A DNA stretch of 64,000 nucleotides from Darksidea phi (taxonomy: Eukaryota > Ascomycota > Dothideomycetes > Pleosporales > Lentitheciaceae), in assembly GCA_030770425.1 (NCBI GenBank), contig JASJFT010000050.1, positions 1 to 64,000 of the forward strand. Reading direction: 5' to 3'. Positions 48,164 through 60,978 of the stretch are shown here, in pieces. Position 1 is the stretch's first letter, and each line of letters opens with the position of its first letter. The notes beneath the pieces are model-generated. The model had not been told where the DNA came from and made no database searches. It saw only the letters and a program-made list of their open reading frames with translations. The position numbers were made by a program, and so were the translations under genes.

Positions 48164-51100
48164 GGTGGACACAAGGTGGAAGGGGTGGAAGAGATGGAGA
48201 AGACATGACGAACATTGCGAATGCGACACGCACAAATTGATCTCCTCCACCTAACTCTGGACCCTTCCCAGTCCTGTAAGCCTAACCGCGGTACGGATGC
48301 CTTCCGGACCTCGCTACGCAACCGACGCTGGCCACAGCGATCGCGCTGCACCTCGATTGGCTCGTCCATCGGTTCCAGACATTGGGTAGCAGCGATGAAA
48401 CCATGCCGTCCCCTGCCTGCTCATATACTTCGCTGTCGGATTCTCACAGCAAATCTCCAGAGGTACGAGGGACGATCTAGTATTGACGTCTGACAGCAAC
48501 CGAGCCTGCAAATCGATGGGATCTGTGGCGTGGTCGGACGGGTGCGCCACGCCGCTGCGAACCCAGCACGTACCCCGTTCTCGGTCGTTCCGAAATTGCG
48601 CCGCCCTGGCATCGCTTCCAACACGTCTGCTGACACCTCGCATGTAACGGTCGGTTTGCGTGTCATCCATCCCCTACACACTCTCTTGCTCAATGGCGAC
48701 GTTGGAAGATCGCTTCTAGGGTCATTGCCGAGACGTCGAGCTGGGTCCGGCATATGTATGTGGAGATGAGCAGCGACTAATGCAAGGAAAGGCGATCGAA
48801 GAAAATGATTTGATATTGGCACCAATCGACAGCTCTCACGCCTGGAGCTTTGCCTGTAAATGGTCCATCGCCATGGTTTTCCTCTCCATACGATGGGTAC
48901 GAGCTCGAAGCGACCACGCGTCTGGCGGGTCCTTTCGGGGCTCCCCCCAAAAAAACGACGCTGATTGTCGCCGCGCCGTTGCGAAAGCAAGTGACGTGAC
49001 AGATCTGTCTGCAATAGGCGACGTGCGGCATCAGCTCGCGTAGGCCGCTCTTTTGCGCCACAGTAGCGCCTCGACGACCGCGTGCACGTGTCCCATATCA
49101 AATATTTAGATCTGCCACACGACTCGCATGGTTACAGTGTCCGAGCACTCCGACGACATCTTTTACCCAGCCGAGCTTCCTCTCGCGAAAACTTCGTCGC
49201 TGAATCCTGACGACAATGATAAAAAATGATACTCACTCAATACTCTCTCTTGACCGAGCCACGGCAGAGCAACTAGAACAGGGTCGATGCACGCTTCACA
49301 TGTCCATAACGTAACCCAATGTTCAGCTTCGCTATGCAGCCAGTCACATACCGAGCCGTCCCACCACCATACCCTTGACACACCCCGGTGCCAAACTTCC
49401 CAATATCGATCGCGGCCTCAAGACCAGGTTCTCCATTCAATGCGCCCAGCATTCCGCCGTGACTGGTTTCGGAGCAGTTAAGAAAGCTGACTGGTTCGTG
49501 TCATCTTGATCAAGTGCTCGAAAATACCTGCAGGTCCACCGCCATAGGGCTTGCACGCACACCGGTCCCACGGCACAAGATACCCTAACCAGCGCCTTTC
49601 CTCGTGGCCAAGCCACCAAGCCTACACTCTGATCGGTGTGCAGCCGACGCCCCGCCTTTCCTTGAATCTGGACGGCGGCTTGGTCGTGTTATCGATGGAG
49701 TGCTTACTGTATGGGAAGTTCTGCAAGGGGTCTCCCTAGTACACCGATTATGTATTCACCGATGTTGATCATGCACACTTCACTGGTCATCAAAAAATTA
49801 CTTATTTGGGGATTCCGGTGTCTGCGCTTCGCTCATCAAACGTGAGCCGGATATAGCATCGGAGCGGTGAGAGAACGGGCCATGATTTTGGTCCACACGT
49901 TAGGCGGCCTTGGTCCTTATCCGGTCATCCCGAACAAAGCATCAACATCCCCAAAAGCGATCACATGTACTGTCTCTTGCCGCACCCGACGGCTCCGCCA
50001 GCTCCATCATCCATATCATGCTCCTCAAAAGGCCCTTCTGCTTTATTCAGAAGCATGATTGTATTCGTCCGTTGGTCACGAAGCTGCAAACTAAAAGACA
50101 CTTGGATGGTTTAAGACAAGCTCGCCACTACCAAACAATCGGCAGCTACGATTCTCGCCTAATGGCCCGATCGTCGACGTCATCGACGGCGAAATGAGAC
50201 GACAGTAACGCCGCGGTCGCTTCTACCAAGACCACATGGTCCGAGATCCACAATCATCACGCAACCGCGAGCGACAGCGGCATCATGAAACCACCCAACA
50301 AACGGCCAAGTACCTCAGCGCCGGTATATGAGCGTGGGGGGGAAAAAGCCGCAAAGCCGCAAAGCCGCCAAGTAACGATGCCGACGATGCCAAACTATTC
50401 CAATATGCCTATACGACCCGGACAACCAGCTCAGTCCACACGACATATTAACGAGCCCGTCAACAAGTCGTTCAACCCCCTTCCTTATTCTCCCAGCTCG
50501 CATCGTTGCGCCTCATGTACCCCTCCCGCTTAGCCACTAACATGAATTACCCGCAAGCGACATCCGGATCGGAATCCCATCCGCCCCTACTAACAATATC
50601 AACCCTCCCCCTAGAGTATACGACACCAACCATACCTGAACTGCCCCGAACACCGAAGCAAGAACCCCACGCCGCTCCATACTGCTGGAATAGAGCGACG
50701 GACAACTTCCGTTCCACCCGCCCACGTCCGGGTTCCTCAACGTCTTTCTCCACAGACAGAAGGAAGTCAGTGCCCGGCCGGGTAAATGCGCTGCCGTCGA
50801 GTCTGGCGCTAGCACGCTTCAGGAGAGCCGCGTTGCTCCTCTCCTCATGGCTTTTGGACATTTGTGTACCGTTACGACGCGGAACGGACATGTGTTATGC
50901 CCCTTTGTGTATTGCGTGCAGGTGGGAGGGTGTAGCATGATTGGAGGAGCTGCGAGTATGCTATGACAAGGAAGCGACCGTTGGGTGATTGCGCAATAGT
51001 GTCCCTCTTCCTCCAAAACCCAAGCAAATGCAAGAACAATGACATGGACAGAGAAAATGCTCTGCGCATTCGCGCCCGCGTTACATAAACATACATGCGT

Positions 51101-51659
51101 GTCAAAAAAAATTGCATATAGTGCTTCCTCCCGGAACCTGTAGACAGGGCTTTCTTATGTATGCTATGCAGGTATGCGGTTCGTGTGTTCGTTTAGATAA
51201 ATGCTCCACAACTGCCAACAACGCAACGCACAGAGGACCCCACCAAATGCCATCTCGGTAAACAAGCAATAATAAGAAGATCGTAAGCGCACGCACAGAG
51301 CGTAATGAGACGAGTGCGGCCGAAGAAGCGAAGGTTAACGTGAAACAAAAGGAAAAGCTATTTTCCCCAAAAAGTCATCACGCGGGAACAGACCCAGTAC
51401 CAACCAACCCATGCTAGAAACTCAGATTGCCTTGCCTAACACACTGAAATGCAAATAGGAAAAAAAAGAAAGAAAAGAGATGTAGGAGACGGGCCCGTGA
51501 CATGGCATTCAGAAACAAGCCTGCACCTTCAAGTAGGTAGGGAGTCGATGCAAAGGAAAATTGTCCCAGTCAAAACACCCTTTTTCGCCTCCCAATCCTG
51601 TACCGAGCCATAACCGGCAATGGTGCGAAGAAAACCCAAGACGAGGGATGTGTGTACGT
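48164..51659. other. Gene-poor stretch, 3.5 kb
   Basis: 5' flank of the ABC transporter and 3' flank of the C6 regulator. The longest frame (minus 49101-48421, about 225 codons) is Arg-rich, overlaps other frames and has no motif; I treat it as chance. AT-rich patches and short A-runs lie near 51100-51500. No tRNA box pair, repeat or known domain is seen. Confidence 0.5.
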
Positions 51660-53450
51660 TTAGGTAGCTAAGAAATCCCACCCTTTTTGGTTGATGATCT
51701 TTTCCCAATCCCAGGATTCGGGGTCGCTGGCATCCATGAGCTCCCATATTCGGTCCACGACTTCTTTGGCAGCGGTGATGTTGCCGAGACCTGTGCATGC
51801 CATGAGGCCGCTAAAGGCTCGGTTGATCTCGACGCGCTGTTCCTCTTCGAATGCAGCACATCCGATTAGGAAAAGTGGCAGGAGTACGTTGCTTTGAATC
51901 CAGCCCTCGGCGGGCAAATCGTTGATGTATTTTATGCCATCATCCACTGCGGCTTTGATGTACGGGTGCGGGCGTGATTCTTTTGTTGTGCGGTAGAGGT
52001 AGACCCAGGTTGCTTGGCGGTAGAGCATCGAGATGGTGTAGCGCGGGGTGGCTGGCGTTTGCGGGCATGCCCAACTGCGGAGGCCAGTGTCGATGGCGTG
52101 GGCGGCAAGGAGGGCCTCGTAGTCCATGGTGGGCTTTAACTTGCTGTCGATGCGTGAGCGGAGTCTTCGGCGAAGGTTGCTTATCTTTGAGATGAACCCA
52201 AACAAGCCATCAGACACTCCGATTAAGGCAGCCGTCTCCGGGTTGATCTCAAACGGCAGGCTAAAGTTTTCCATCATAGGTACTTCGGCGCCGTCTAAGG
52301 AGGTGATCTGGCTGGCTATCCAGTGATAGTACAAGAATTCGTCAAAGAGATTCTGGAACTCCGGACTTGATAGCTTTTGGGTCATAGAGATCCGCTTCGC
52401 GGCGGTCATATGCATCCTGTACTCGCCGTCTGTGTTCCCATCGCAAATAGAGTGCAACAAATGCAGCAGTATTTGGGCAACGTTACAGTCTTCGTATACC
52501 ATGTGGCCTCCTTCGCCTGCTTTCTGTCGTTGGAGATCTTGATTGAGCAAATGCAAAGCCTTGCCCCGGTGGAATACTTGTCTGTCTTCGTAGTCGTTGG
52601 ACGGGCTTAGAGAGCAGAGGTGAGAGGCTGAAAGGCATAGTACAGAGTGCATTAGACCTTCGTGTTGCAGAGCCATCGGCAACAGAATTTTGGTGAACGG
52701 GTTTGTACTTTGGTCTTCGTGCAGAGTGAGGACAGCGCTGGCTCTACTGACGAAGTGTTGAAGCAGCATACGATCGACGTCGCTTTCCACGCCTGCCATG
52801 AGCGGCGGAAGTTCAAACTTCACATCCGTGCTCATCCTTCGTGCTACGTGACTGTCAGTTCTGCCCTGTGCTCGCGAGCCATAGCACCCACCATCTGCGG
52901 CCTTGTCTTTGCCACTTTTCCATATTTCAACAGGCTTGTAGCCTTCGCAGTGAATATTGTTCTTCTGGCACGAAAGACCTGTTCTCTATTAGCGCGCCGT
53001 CCACGATTGATCGACCAAGAGGTAATTACAGAATGGCTTGGTCTCGTCGCACTTTTTCTTTCGCTTCCGACAAGTTGTGCAACCTGTTTTCGATCGAGCT
53101 TTTGCCTGCTTCGCAGCAGTGGTGGGCGAACGTGGGGGATGAATCCGCGGTCGCCCTCGCGCACGTCTAAGCCGTACCGGCTCGGTGGGCGAGATGGGAG
53201 GTTCGTCGGCGGTAGGCTCAGTTTTCACATCTGCTAGCTGCACTTCGATTTCTTCGATCTTTGGCACGATCTCGTCGGAGCCTATCCGTGAGTCTACTCG
53301 TTCTTCGGACTGCGTTTCTGAAACGGAGCGACCGTATGCATCGAAGGTGGGAGAGTCGCTGGAGGACGACATGGACGGCTGTGGTGATGAGCTAATGCTC
53401 AGGCGCGCAGGCGCTCCTGGCGGATGCCCGAAATTGATGGACGAGATCAT
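51660..53450 (-). CDS. C6 zinc-cluster transcription factor with AT-hook
   Basis: Exons 53450-53030, 52978-52892 and 52843-51660 give 563 aa. The start MISSINFGHPPG is the first ATG after an in-frame TGA. An AT-hook-like RARGRPRIHPP (about residue 100) precedes the Zn2Cys6 cluster, [28 protein letters not shown], split by the first intron exactly within the fourth Cys codon. Linker EGYKPVEIWKSG. The long third exon matches the fungal-specific transcription-factor domain of the PF11951 type (LQHFVSRASAVLTLHEDQSTNPF, LMHSVLCLSASHL, and many helices). It is a nuclear regulator; targets cannot be read from sequence. It stands alone between long non-coding stretches. Confidence 0.9.
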
Positions 53451-56386
53451 TCGGTCCAACGAGTGGAATAATCAATGGCTACCAGCGGCGGTGGGCAGAC
53501 ATTGGACGCCGAGGCCCTACGTTGGTGGGAGGAGTTATGCGGGCGAGGACGCAGAGGGGGGAACAGCGGTGGGACACTGCGGTGGCACCGTTGCACAAAC
53601 AATGCCCTTTGGGAGTCTCGGGGGTGCAGGAGGGCGGTTTGTTGGGAAAATGGAGGAGGGCCAACACGAGCCGCTTCTGATGCTTCGAGCAATCGCAAGA
53701 CGGCGGCGGAGGAGCGGGGGGAGCACGCCTTAGCGAGTTGCAGACGCAGCGTGTGAGCCAATGGCGTCTGATGTGCAGCGAACGGCAGATGTCGCACAAG
53801 AATGCTGGCACAGATGCGCTCGAGAGACGACGAGCGAATTGCGAGCGCTGCAGCAGGAAGACGGTGGCGAAAGGGCCAGGGCACACGGCCGTGTTAACAA
53901 CGGTTGGCCGCAGGAGAGAGCAGCAGGCCGATCGCTGAGCGGGGAGGGATACGCTTTATCGACCAGGAAGCTGAAGTCGAAAAGTGGCCGGGGCAGTGGC
54001 AGGGTAGGCTGGTTCGCAAACCAACAAACTAGTGAGGAGCGGATATAAAGAAACAGAGTAAATTAAAGTAGCGATGCTGCTGTGCCCGGGCGACGACGTC
54101 CAATTCACTCGTCAACCAACGTATCGAGTGGGTGGAATGGGACGACCCTGGCGTTCCCACTGTGTCGGGCCACCCTGTTATAAAGCTTCAAGCACCGTGG
54201 CAGCCAGCGACGGAGGCCCCGGCCACGGAGAGGGGACTGTGTGGATGATTGCCCTTCGGAGGGAATCAACGCCTGCACCAAGGCTTCGTGACTGGACGCC
54301 GGCGTGAGCACTAGGTTCTGGAGGCTGCAATATCTCGTGCCCGCGGGTGTATATAACGCGTGGTAGTACAGCCGTACGTACCCAACGCAGAACGGTATTA
54401 TTTCACTCCGCCCTGCTTGCTGTACTCAGCGTCGGGCGTCTCGTTGGTTGGCCTGCCTCCCCCGCGGCACATTCCTCGTGGTGGTGTCTACCTATATGAT
54501 GGACAGCGGGGAAGCATGCCGTCGTGTGCACGCTGTCTGACTAGCCCGTGCCGTTCAGCCAAGGCCAGGCTCGCAAAGACGACTTTCTTGATCGCTTGAC
54601 AAAACCCAAACGCCATCAACGCGACGGCTGGACACTTGAGAAGCTAGTGACGACGCGGTCTCTCTGGTGTGGACTGGGGCGTCTTCTGCCCCACGGAGCG
54701 CGACACTTGCAGCACGCAGTGCAACTTTCCGTTCTCGTCCTGTGCCGCAAATGCCCGTCGTGATGCTCCGTTGGCCGAGCCTGTCCCGTCTGCTCGCCTG
54801 GCGTAAGACGAATTGCTTTGCTGCAGTTGACAGCACTGTGGATGACGAAGCTAGTCTCCTCGTGTCGAACGTTTGGGGCTTCAAGCCGCAGGAGGAGCAT
54901 AGGCCGCATACCCTGGCACGCAGATCCTGGAGCTTCGCACGGGCCCCGCTCGCTCAAGAGCAGCCGGCTCAAAAGTTTGTTTAAGCAGACAGGCCGCCGT
55001 ACCAATCCCCGCGTGGCACATCTGCCTGCATCAAGCCCATCAGCAAAAGCAATAATCATCCCCAGATCCGACTGCTCACGGCGTGGCTCGGCGCCGCCGT
55101 GCAACGTCTGCCAGGCCACACGGAAAAAAAAGCCGCTCGCCTCTGTCATTGTCGTTCGACAGGAGATGCCAGCGTATTTGTTGCCATTGGGGACCATGTG
55201 TCTTGGGCCACAACGGAGCGGGAACGGGACGGGACTCTGAGCTCTGTGGAAGCGCACGCTCCCAGAGCTGGCCCAAGAGGGACTGCCTTTGCTCCCGCAG
55301 AACCCTGCCTGGCTCGGATTGAGCCGACAAGGCATGGAAAGCACCTCAGTTTGTTAGGTAATTATGGCATGCGCCACTTGCTGACCCGCCATGTCGCGGA
55401 GATTGCAGCGTCATGCAGTGACTTTCACAATACAGGCTAGTACGGAGACAGTGATACTTCATCTCTGTCTTCGCTCCAGCATCCCCGAGGTAACGAAGTC
55501 ACCTGCACGCTCAGAGTAAGACAATCGGGACTAGTCGACAGAGATGAAGATCATGGCAGTGTCACCTACCATGGCTCATTGAGTAGCCTGTCTTGGAGGT
55601 TTGAGGTGCAAGGCACGAAGTGGAGCCATAGAGCGCAGCGTAGTGGAGAATGATCGCCGGCCAAGTTCGCTCGCCATCCCGCTCTCCATATGCATATCCC
55701 ATCCGTAACACGGTCGGAACTGGGCCTGACAGACTCGTCAGGTTCGTCCCTGCAGAGGAATGGAGTGACTTACATTAGTCCATTATTGAAGCTGGAACGA
55801 AACGGGCGTGGGCAGCAGGGTGGGTGGAGAAGGTGGGAGTGGGATGTGTCGTGCAGATTTTAGCGGGGGGGTCAAGGGATGCAGTTCGCTAACGGGACTC
55901 GGCCCAGCCAGGAGCTACAGTTGGCTGCGCGACGGCAAGTTTTTGACCGAGTGCAACGCCTCGATATCAGGCAGTATTAAGCATGGAAGCTACCAGCGAG
56001 ACGGCACACGCCGTGGAGGGACCGCTCGTGTGGTAGGTGTCGCGGGCTGGATGTGCTTCGTAGGACGCTTATCGCTTCCAGTATCCCGAGTGCCCCCGGG
56101 CACGTCTCCTGTTGTCTTTTGTTCTTTTGTTCTTCAATGTTGGCCGAGCACTATCCTACTGCAAGTAGTGTCTATATCTTCGATAATTGTACTTGTGGGA
56201 CGTGACGCGTTGTCTTCATTCCTGCCAATCACCTAGCGGGTCTGGCTCCGGGCCGACGTTTCTCCGACAAGGCTTCGATGCCCAAGTGAGCGACAATGAC
56301 CACGACCTACGGCAACAACCTCGGCGGGCCATGATGGAATTCTATACCCGCAATCGCGCATAGTCGACTGACTGGACGCAGCAACC
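53451..56386. other. Gene-poor stretch, 2.9 kb
   Basis: Upstream of the C6 regulator and of CFT2 (divergent starts). GC-rich with many overlapping long frames on both strands (e.g. minus 55344-54616, plus 54818-55240), which is the pattern of chance ORFs in GC-rich DNA. A 13-bp inverted repeat (CTTCATCTCTGTC 55457-55469 / 55537-55549) is the only structure seen. The length suggests large promoters or long 5' leaders. Confidence 0.5.
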
Positions 56387-59300
56387 ATGTTCAACTTCAC
56401 CCCCCTGCTCGGTGCGCAATCTGCGTCCCCTGCGTCGCAGTCCTTGTTGGAGTTCGATGGCGGCGTCAAGGTGCTCATTGACGTCGGCTGGGACGAGAGC
56501 TTCGATGCGGAGAAGCTGAAGGAGATTGAAAAGTATGTGGCCACACCACGTTAAAGCTGCTGTCGAGGACAGCTTGCGCCCTAGGGACATCCCGTAGAGC
56601 TACGCGTTTATACCGTAGAGCAATGAAAGCATGAACAGCGCTGACCATGACCTCCCAGACACGTGCCTACCCTCTCGTTCATCCTCCTCACCCACGCGAC
56701 CACGGCGCATCTCGGAGCCTACGTCCACTGCTGCAAGCACTTCCCCTTGTTCACGCGCATACCTATCTACGCTACGACGCCCGTAATATCCCTCGGACGC
56801 ACCCTTCTACAGGATCTGTATGCCTCGACGCCGCTCGCCTGCTCCATCATTCCTATCGACGCGCTCAATGAGTCTGCCTACGCTTTCCCGTCCTTGAACG
56901 ATGGAAACAATCCCAACATTCTTATGCAAGCGCCGACTCCTGAGGAAATCGCAAACTACTTCGGGCTTATCAACCCCCTCAAATACTCGCAGCCACACCA
57001 GCCGCTACCTTCGCCCTTCTCTCCTCCGCTCAGCGGCCTCACAATCACAGCATACAGCGCTGGACACACGCTGGGGGGGACAATATGGCACATACAGCAT
57101 GGCATGGAGTCCGTGGTCTATGCAGTTGACTGGAACCAAGCCAGAGAGCATGTTCTTTCGGGAGCTGCGTGGCTTGGTGGTCCTGGCACTGGCGGCACTG
57201 AGGTTCTTGAGCAACTGCGCCGGCCCACAGCTATGATTTGCAGCAGCAAAGGCTCGGGCTTGGTCACTATCGCTGGGCAACGCCACAAGCGCGACGAGGC
57301 GCTTTTATCCATGATTCGAGACACGGTAGCCAAGGGTGGTTCTGTATTGATTCCGTCCGACTCGAGCGCCAGAATTCTCGAACTCGCATATCTTTTGGAA
57401 GAGACATGGCAGAAAGAAACTACAAAATCCGATAGCAGCAGTCCCTTGAAGAGCGCGCGGGTTTACCTTGCGAGCCGCACAGGTGGAGCTACCATGAGAT
57501 ATGTGCGAAGCATGCTGGAGTGGATGGAGGAAGGCATCGTGAAGGAATTTGAGACTGCTACCGGGGCTGCGGAAGCTCAGGATCAGAGGCGCAATCGTGG
57601 ACAGCAAGGCGGTGGGAAAGGAGATGATGACAAAGCTAGGGCACCCTTCGATTTCAGACATATCACGCTCCTTGAACGGAAAACTCGAGTAGGTCGCATG
57701 CTGGGTGCGCCAGGACCCCGCGTCATACTTGCAAGCGATACTTCGCTCGAGTGGGGTTTCTCGAAAGACGCCATAAAGAGCCTTGCATCTGATGAGCGCA
57801 ATCTCATCATCCTCACTGAGCGAGTAGGCGAGTTTGCAGCATCACAAAAGGGCTTAGGCAGATATCTTTGGGACTTGTGGAGCGAACGAAGTGCTTCAGC
57901 CGGGGAAGAGTCCCTTTCCGCTGCAGTCGTGGATGCTTCTGGGGCCCAAACAACTCTGCGTTCAGTTCGCACCGCAGCGCTAGAAGGCAAAGAGCTTTCG
58001 CTCTACCAGCAATACCTTGCCAGACAACGGCAGTTGCAAAACACTATGCAAGGTGATTCGAGCACAGCATTGGAGAGCTCTGCCGACGTTGTGGATGACC
58101 GATCTTCATCTACTTCTACTACTTCAGAAGATTCAAATATTGAGCACCAGGGCAAGGCTTTGAACACTGCAACAACACTGCAGCACGCGCGGAACAAACT
58201 AGGTTTGAGCGATGCGGAGCTAGGCATCAACATCCTCATCCGAAAGAAGAATGTCTACGACTATGAAGTGCGAGGGAAGAAGGGTAGGGAAAAGATGTTC
58301 CCTTACGTGGCCAAGAGAAGACGAGCAGATGATTTCGGCGACCTTATTCGACCGGAGGAGTTTGTCCGTGCCGACGAAGAGGATCAAGTCGCAGGTGAGT
58401 CACTGCGACGCGACAATTCAAAGAAGGAAAATGCGGTCGGCCAGAAAAGGAGGTGGGAAGACCTGGCCGTTCAGACTGTTGATGGTGGCCGTCGTCTACA
58501 GAACGGAGCGATCAAACGTCGGAGAGGCGACTCCAACCCAAAGGGACCCAATGACGACGTCGAGTCTTCTGATAGCGAACCAGAAGAGGATCCAGATCGC
58601 ATTGAAGGTCCAGCTAAGGTAATACCGAGCACTGAGGTGGTGCACTTAAGTTGCCGCATTGCCTTCGTAGACTTCTCGGGTCTCCACGACCGGCGAACCA
58701 TCCAGATGTTGATGCCTCTTATCAAACCCCGCAAATTGATCCTTGTTGCCGGTGACGAAACGGAAACAAACGAGCTAGCCGAAGACTGCCGGAAAGCACT
58801 CAATGCGAGCTCTGGCGACGCAGCAAATACAGTTGACGTTTTCACACCCACTATTGGCATGGTGATCGATGCAAGCGTTGATACAAATGCGTGGACTGTC
58901 AAATTAAGCCGCGAAATGGTGCGCAAGCTCCAATGGCAGAAAGTCCGAGGCTTAGGGGTCGTGGCTATCACAGGCAGACTAGCCGCCGCATCCCTAAGCC
59001 CCAATCCCAAGGTGGAAGATGGCGCGGCAAAGAAGAAAGCAAAGCTCGACAACTTGGCCTCCACCAGTTCAGAGGAAGGCAAGATGGACACCACACCCAT
59101 CCTCGACGTCGTTCCCGCCAACCTCGCCACTGCAGTCCGCTCCGTAGCCCAACCCTTCCACGTCGGCGATTTGCGTCTCGCCGATCTTCGTAAGCTTATG
59201 CAAGCGTCTGGAATGACTGCTGAGTTCCGAGGCGAGGGTGTGCTGGTTATTAATGGGTCTGTGGCTGTGAGGAAGACGGCAACAGGAAGGATTGAGGTTG

Positions 59301-59407
59301 ATGGCGGGGCGTATAGCTTTACGGATCCGAAAAGTGGGCAGAGGGCTACATTTTTTGAGGTCAAGAGGAAAATTTATGAGGGTCTAGCTGTAGTTGCCGG
59401 CGGCTGA
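56387..59407 (+). CDS. CFT2: Cleavage and polyadenylation factor subunit 2 (CPSF100-like)
   Basis: Exons 56387-56532 and 56659-59407 give 964 aa. It begins MFNFTPLLGAQS and LLEFDGGVKVLIDVGWDE, the metallo-beta-lactamase fold start. The metal-binding HxHxDH motif of the active paralogue (Ysh1/CPSF73) is replaced by THATTAHLGAY, as expected for the inactive CPSF100 subunit. YSAGHTLGGTIWHI and VDWNQAREHVLSG follow. The beta-CASP part includes PSDSSARILELAYLLEETW. A long acidic insert precedes KVIPSTEVVHLSCRIAFVDFSGLHD and the C-terminal LADLRKLMQASGMTAEF. It works in the nuclear pre-mRNA 3'-end processing complex. It is longer than yeast Cft2 mainly in low-complexity inserts. Confidence 0.93.
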
Positions 59408-59865
59408 GGAGGGGGGCTGGTGGTGTGAGTGTAGGAACAGGTGATGGGACGTGATCGGGCATTGTGTAGGACTATGCAATTCATATTTTAGAGTGATTAG
59501 TTAGCACGTATTTTATAAATTTTAAAGGATGATCGGTCGTAGTCCGCATGTGTTCGAATATGAATAGCTATTTGCTATTCCTTGAACAGCCATTCCTGCC
59601 GTCTTACACATAGAGCAGTACCATTGCCATATGAGTAGAACAAAAGCTTCAATCCCACACGTATCTTGACGAGTTGACAAACTGACAGTATTTTGTACGT
59701 AAAACACATAAAGCTCATCGGTCTTTCCTAACCTCGCAAATTCCAGCTTCGAAGACACCGTCTCTAGCCTACCACTTACACAAGCCACATAAGGAATGAA
59801 AATCCTTTGACCGGAACAAAACCCGACTCCATCGCGGCAACAATTTCACCATCTCCTCTCACTGC
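59408..59865. other. Convergent intergenic region
   Basis: AT-rich 3' flanks of CFT2 and the Met/Gly/Pro-rich gene. Nothing else is supported. Confidence 0.5.
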
Positions 59866-60978
59866 TCACACCCTATGTAAGTAAACATGCAAACTCTGTC
59901 CGCCGGTCCTATTCCTCGTATTATCCCACCCCGCATCCTTAATCGTCAATACCCTACTCATGGCGTCGCCCGAAACAAACGTCTGTCCCTTCTCCCACAT
60001 GCCATTCACCATCTCGTGGCACTCGCTAACCGCCATGCCCTCAGCCGCTTGATTGTTGTTCAAAATCTCAATGAAGCGGTTCATGCCCGTGACGCTAGAC
60101 AGATGGAGGATTTCGACCTCCATGGGCATGCCGTGGTTGAGCCAAGGGTAGATGGGGCCTTTGAGCACGTGCACAACCGTGTGCTCGCCCGATTCGACGT
60201 GCGTTGCGCCCGGGGGGATTCCGCCTGGTATTTGAGTTATATCGCCTTGCGTGGGTTGGGGGAGGGCGCTGGCTTCGGTTAGCATGGCCGGTGCTGAGCG
60301 GTCGACGCCTCCGAAGAACCCTCCGAGGCCGCCCATCAGGCCCATGCCCATTCCAGCGATTCCTATTCCAGCTCCCACGCCGCCACCAGTAGCCCAAAGC
60401 GGTGCTCCAGGCGCAAATGGCGGTATGATGCCGCCGACGATTCCGGGGGGTGGAGGAGGCATCTCTGCGGCTGCGAAACCAAGGCCAGGCATGCCGGGAA
60501 CGGTGCTGCCGTAGCGCGAACTTGGATTTCCCATCAAACCAGGGGTGTTCCACGGATCGCGTGGGACTCCCAAAGGCCCTGCGCTATGTACACCGCCGCC
60601 GAACATGGGACCAAAGGGCATGCCCATACCCATTCCCATAGTCAGCCCCATCCCGACACCCATACCAACGCCCATGCCTACGCCCATCATAGGTGGTGGA
60701 ACAGCGAGGCCAATATTCATGTCCATAGGGCCGAGGTTGTTTTGGACATGAACTCGTTCCATGCCGGGGTTGTGGTGCTCGACGTGGACTTGTTGTTGCT
60801 GTTGAGCGGGCACTGGAGGAGGTCCAGGAGGAGGTGGCCCAGTTTCTGGCATAGAAGGGGGAACTTGGAAGCCAGGGACGTGGTTTAATGAGGTAGGGGC
60901 AGCGCCACGGTCCATGAGAGGGTTGTGGCCGACGTTTGGGTGCCAGGGGTGGCCAAGGGGTGGTGGTGGGCCTTCCAT
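59866..60978 (-). CDS. Met/Gly/Pro-rich protein, function unknown
   Basis: A single frame of 370 aa from MEGPPPPLGHPWHP; the frame is open 37 codons further upstream, so the start is approximate. The first two thirds is low complexity: PPPPGPP, QQQQQ, tandem GVGMGVGMG and MGMGMG, and GIGIAGMGMGLMGG. The last 110 residues are ordinary and probably folded: THVESGEHTVVHVLKGPIYP, VEILHLSSVTGMNRFIEILN, GQTFVSGDAMSRVLTI, and they end in HVYLHRV. I do not recognise the domain. No signal peptide or certain membrane span. The tidy C-terminal part and normal stop argue that it is a real gene. Confidence 0.65.
   Translation of the reverse strand: MEGPPPPLGHPWHPNVGHNPLMDRGAAPTSLNHVPGFQVPPSMPETGPPPPGPPPVPAQQQQQVHVEHHNPGMERVHVQNNLGPMDMNIGLAVPPPMMGVGMGVGMGVGMGLTMGMGMGMPFGPMFGGGVHSAGPLGVPRDPWNTPGLMGNPSSRYGSTVPGMPGLGFAAAEMPPPPPGIVGGIIPPFAPGAPLWATGGGVGAGIGIAGMGMGLMGGLGGFFGGVDRSAPAMLTEASALPQPTQGDITQIPGGIPPGATHVESGEHTVVHVLKGPIYPWLNHGMPMEVEILHLSSVTGMNRFIEILNNNQAAEGMAVSECHEMVNGMWEKGQTFVSGDAMSRVLTIKDAGWDNTRNRTGGQSLHVYLHRV

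Noticed and set aside
48421..49101. 226-codon minus-strand ORF upstream of the ABC transporter
   Set aside because: Arg-rich, no motif, overlaps opposite-strand frames in GC-rich DNA; typical chance ORF.
54616..55344. 242-codon minus-strand ORF in the 53.5-56.4 kb gap
   Set aside because: Overlaps two plus-strand frames of similar length, odd composition, no splice-consistent extension or domain.
55457..55549. 13-bp inverted repeat
   Set aside because: Short, with a 67-bp loop and no associated ORF or second copy; likely chance.
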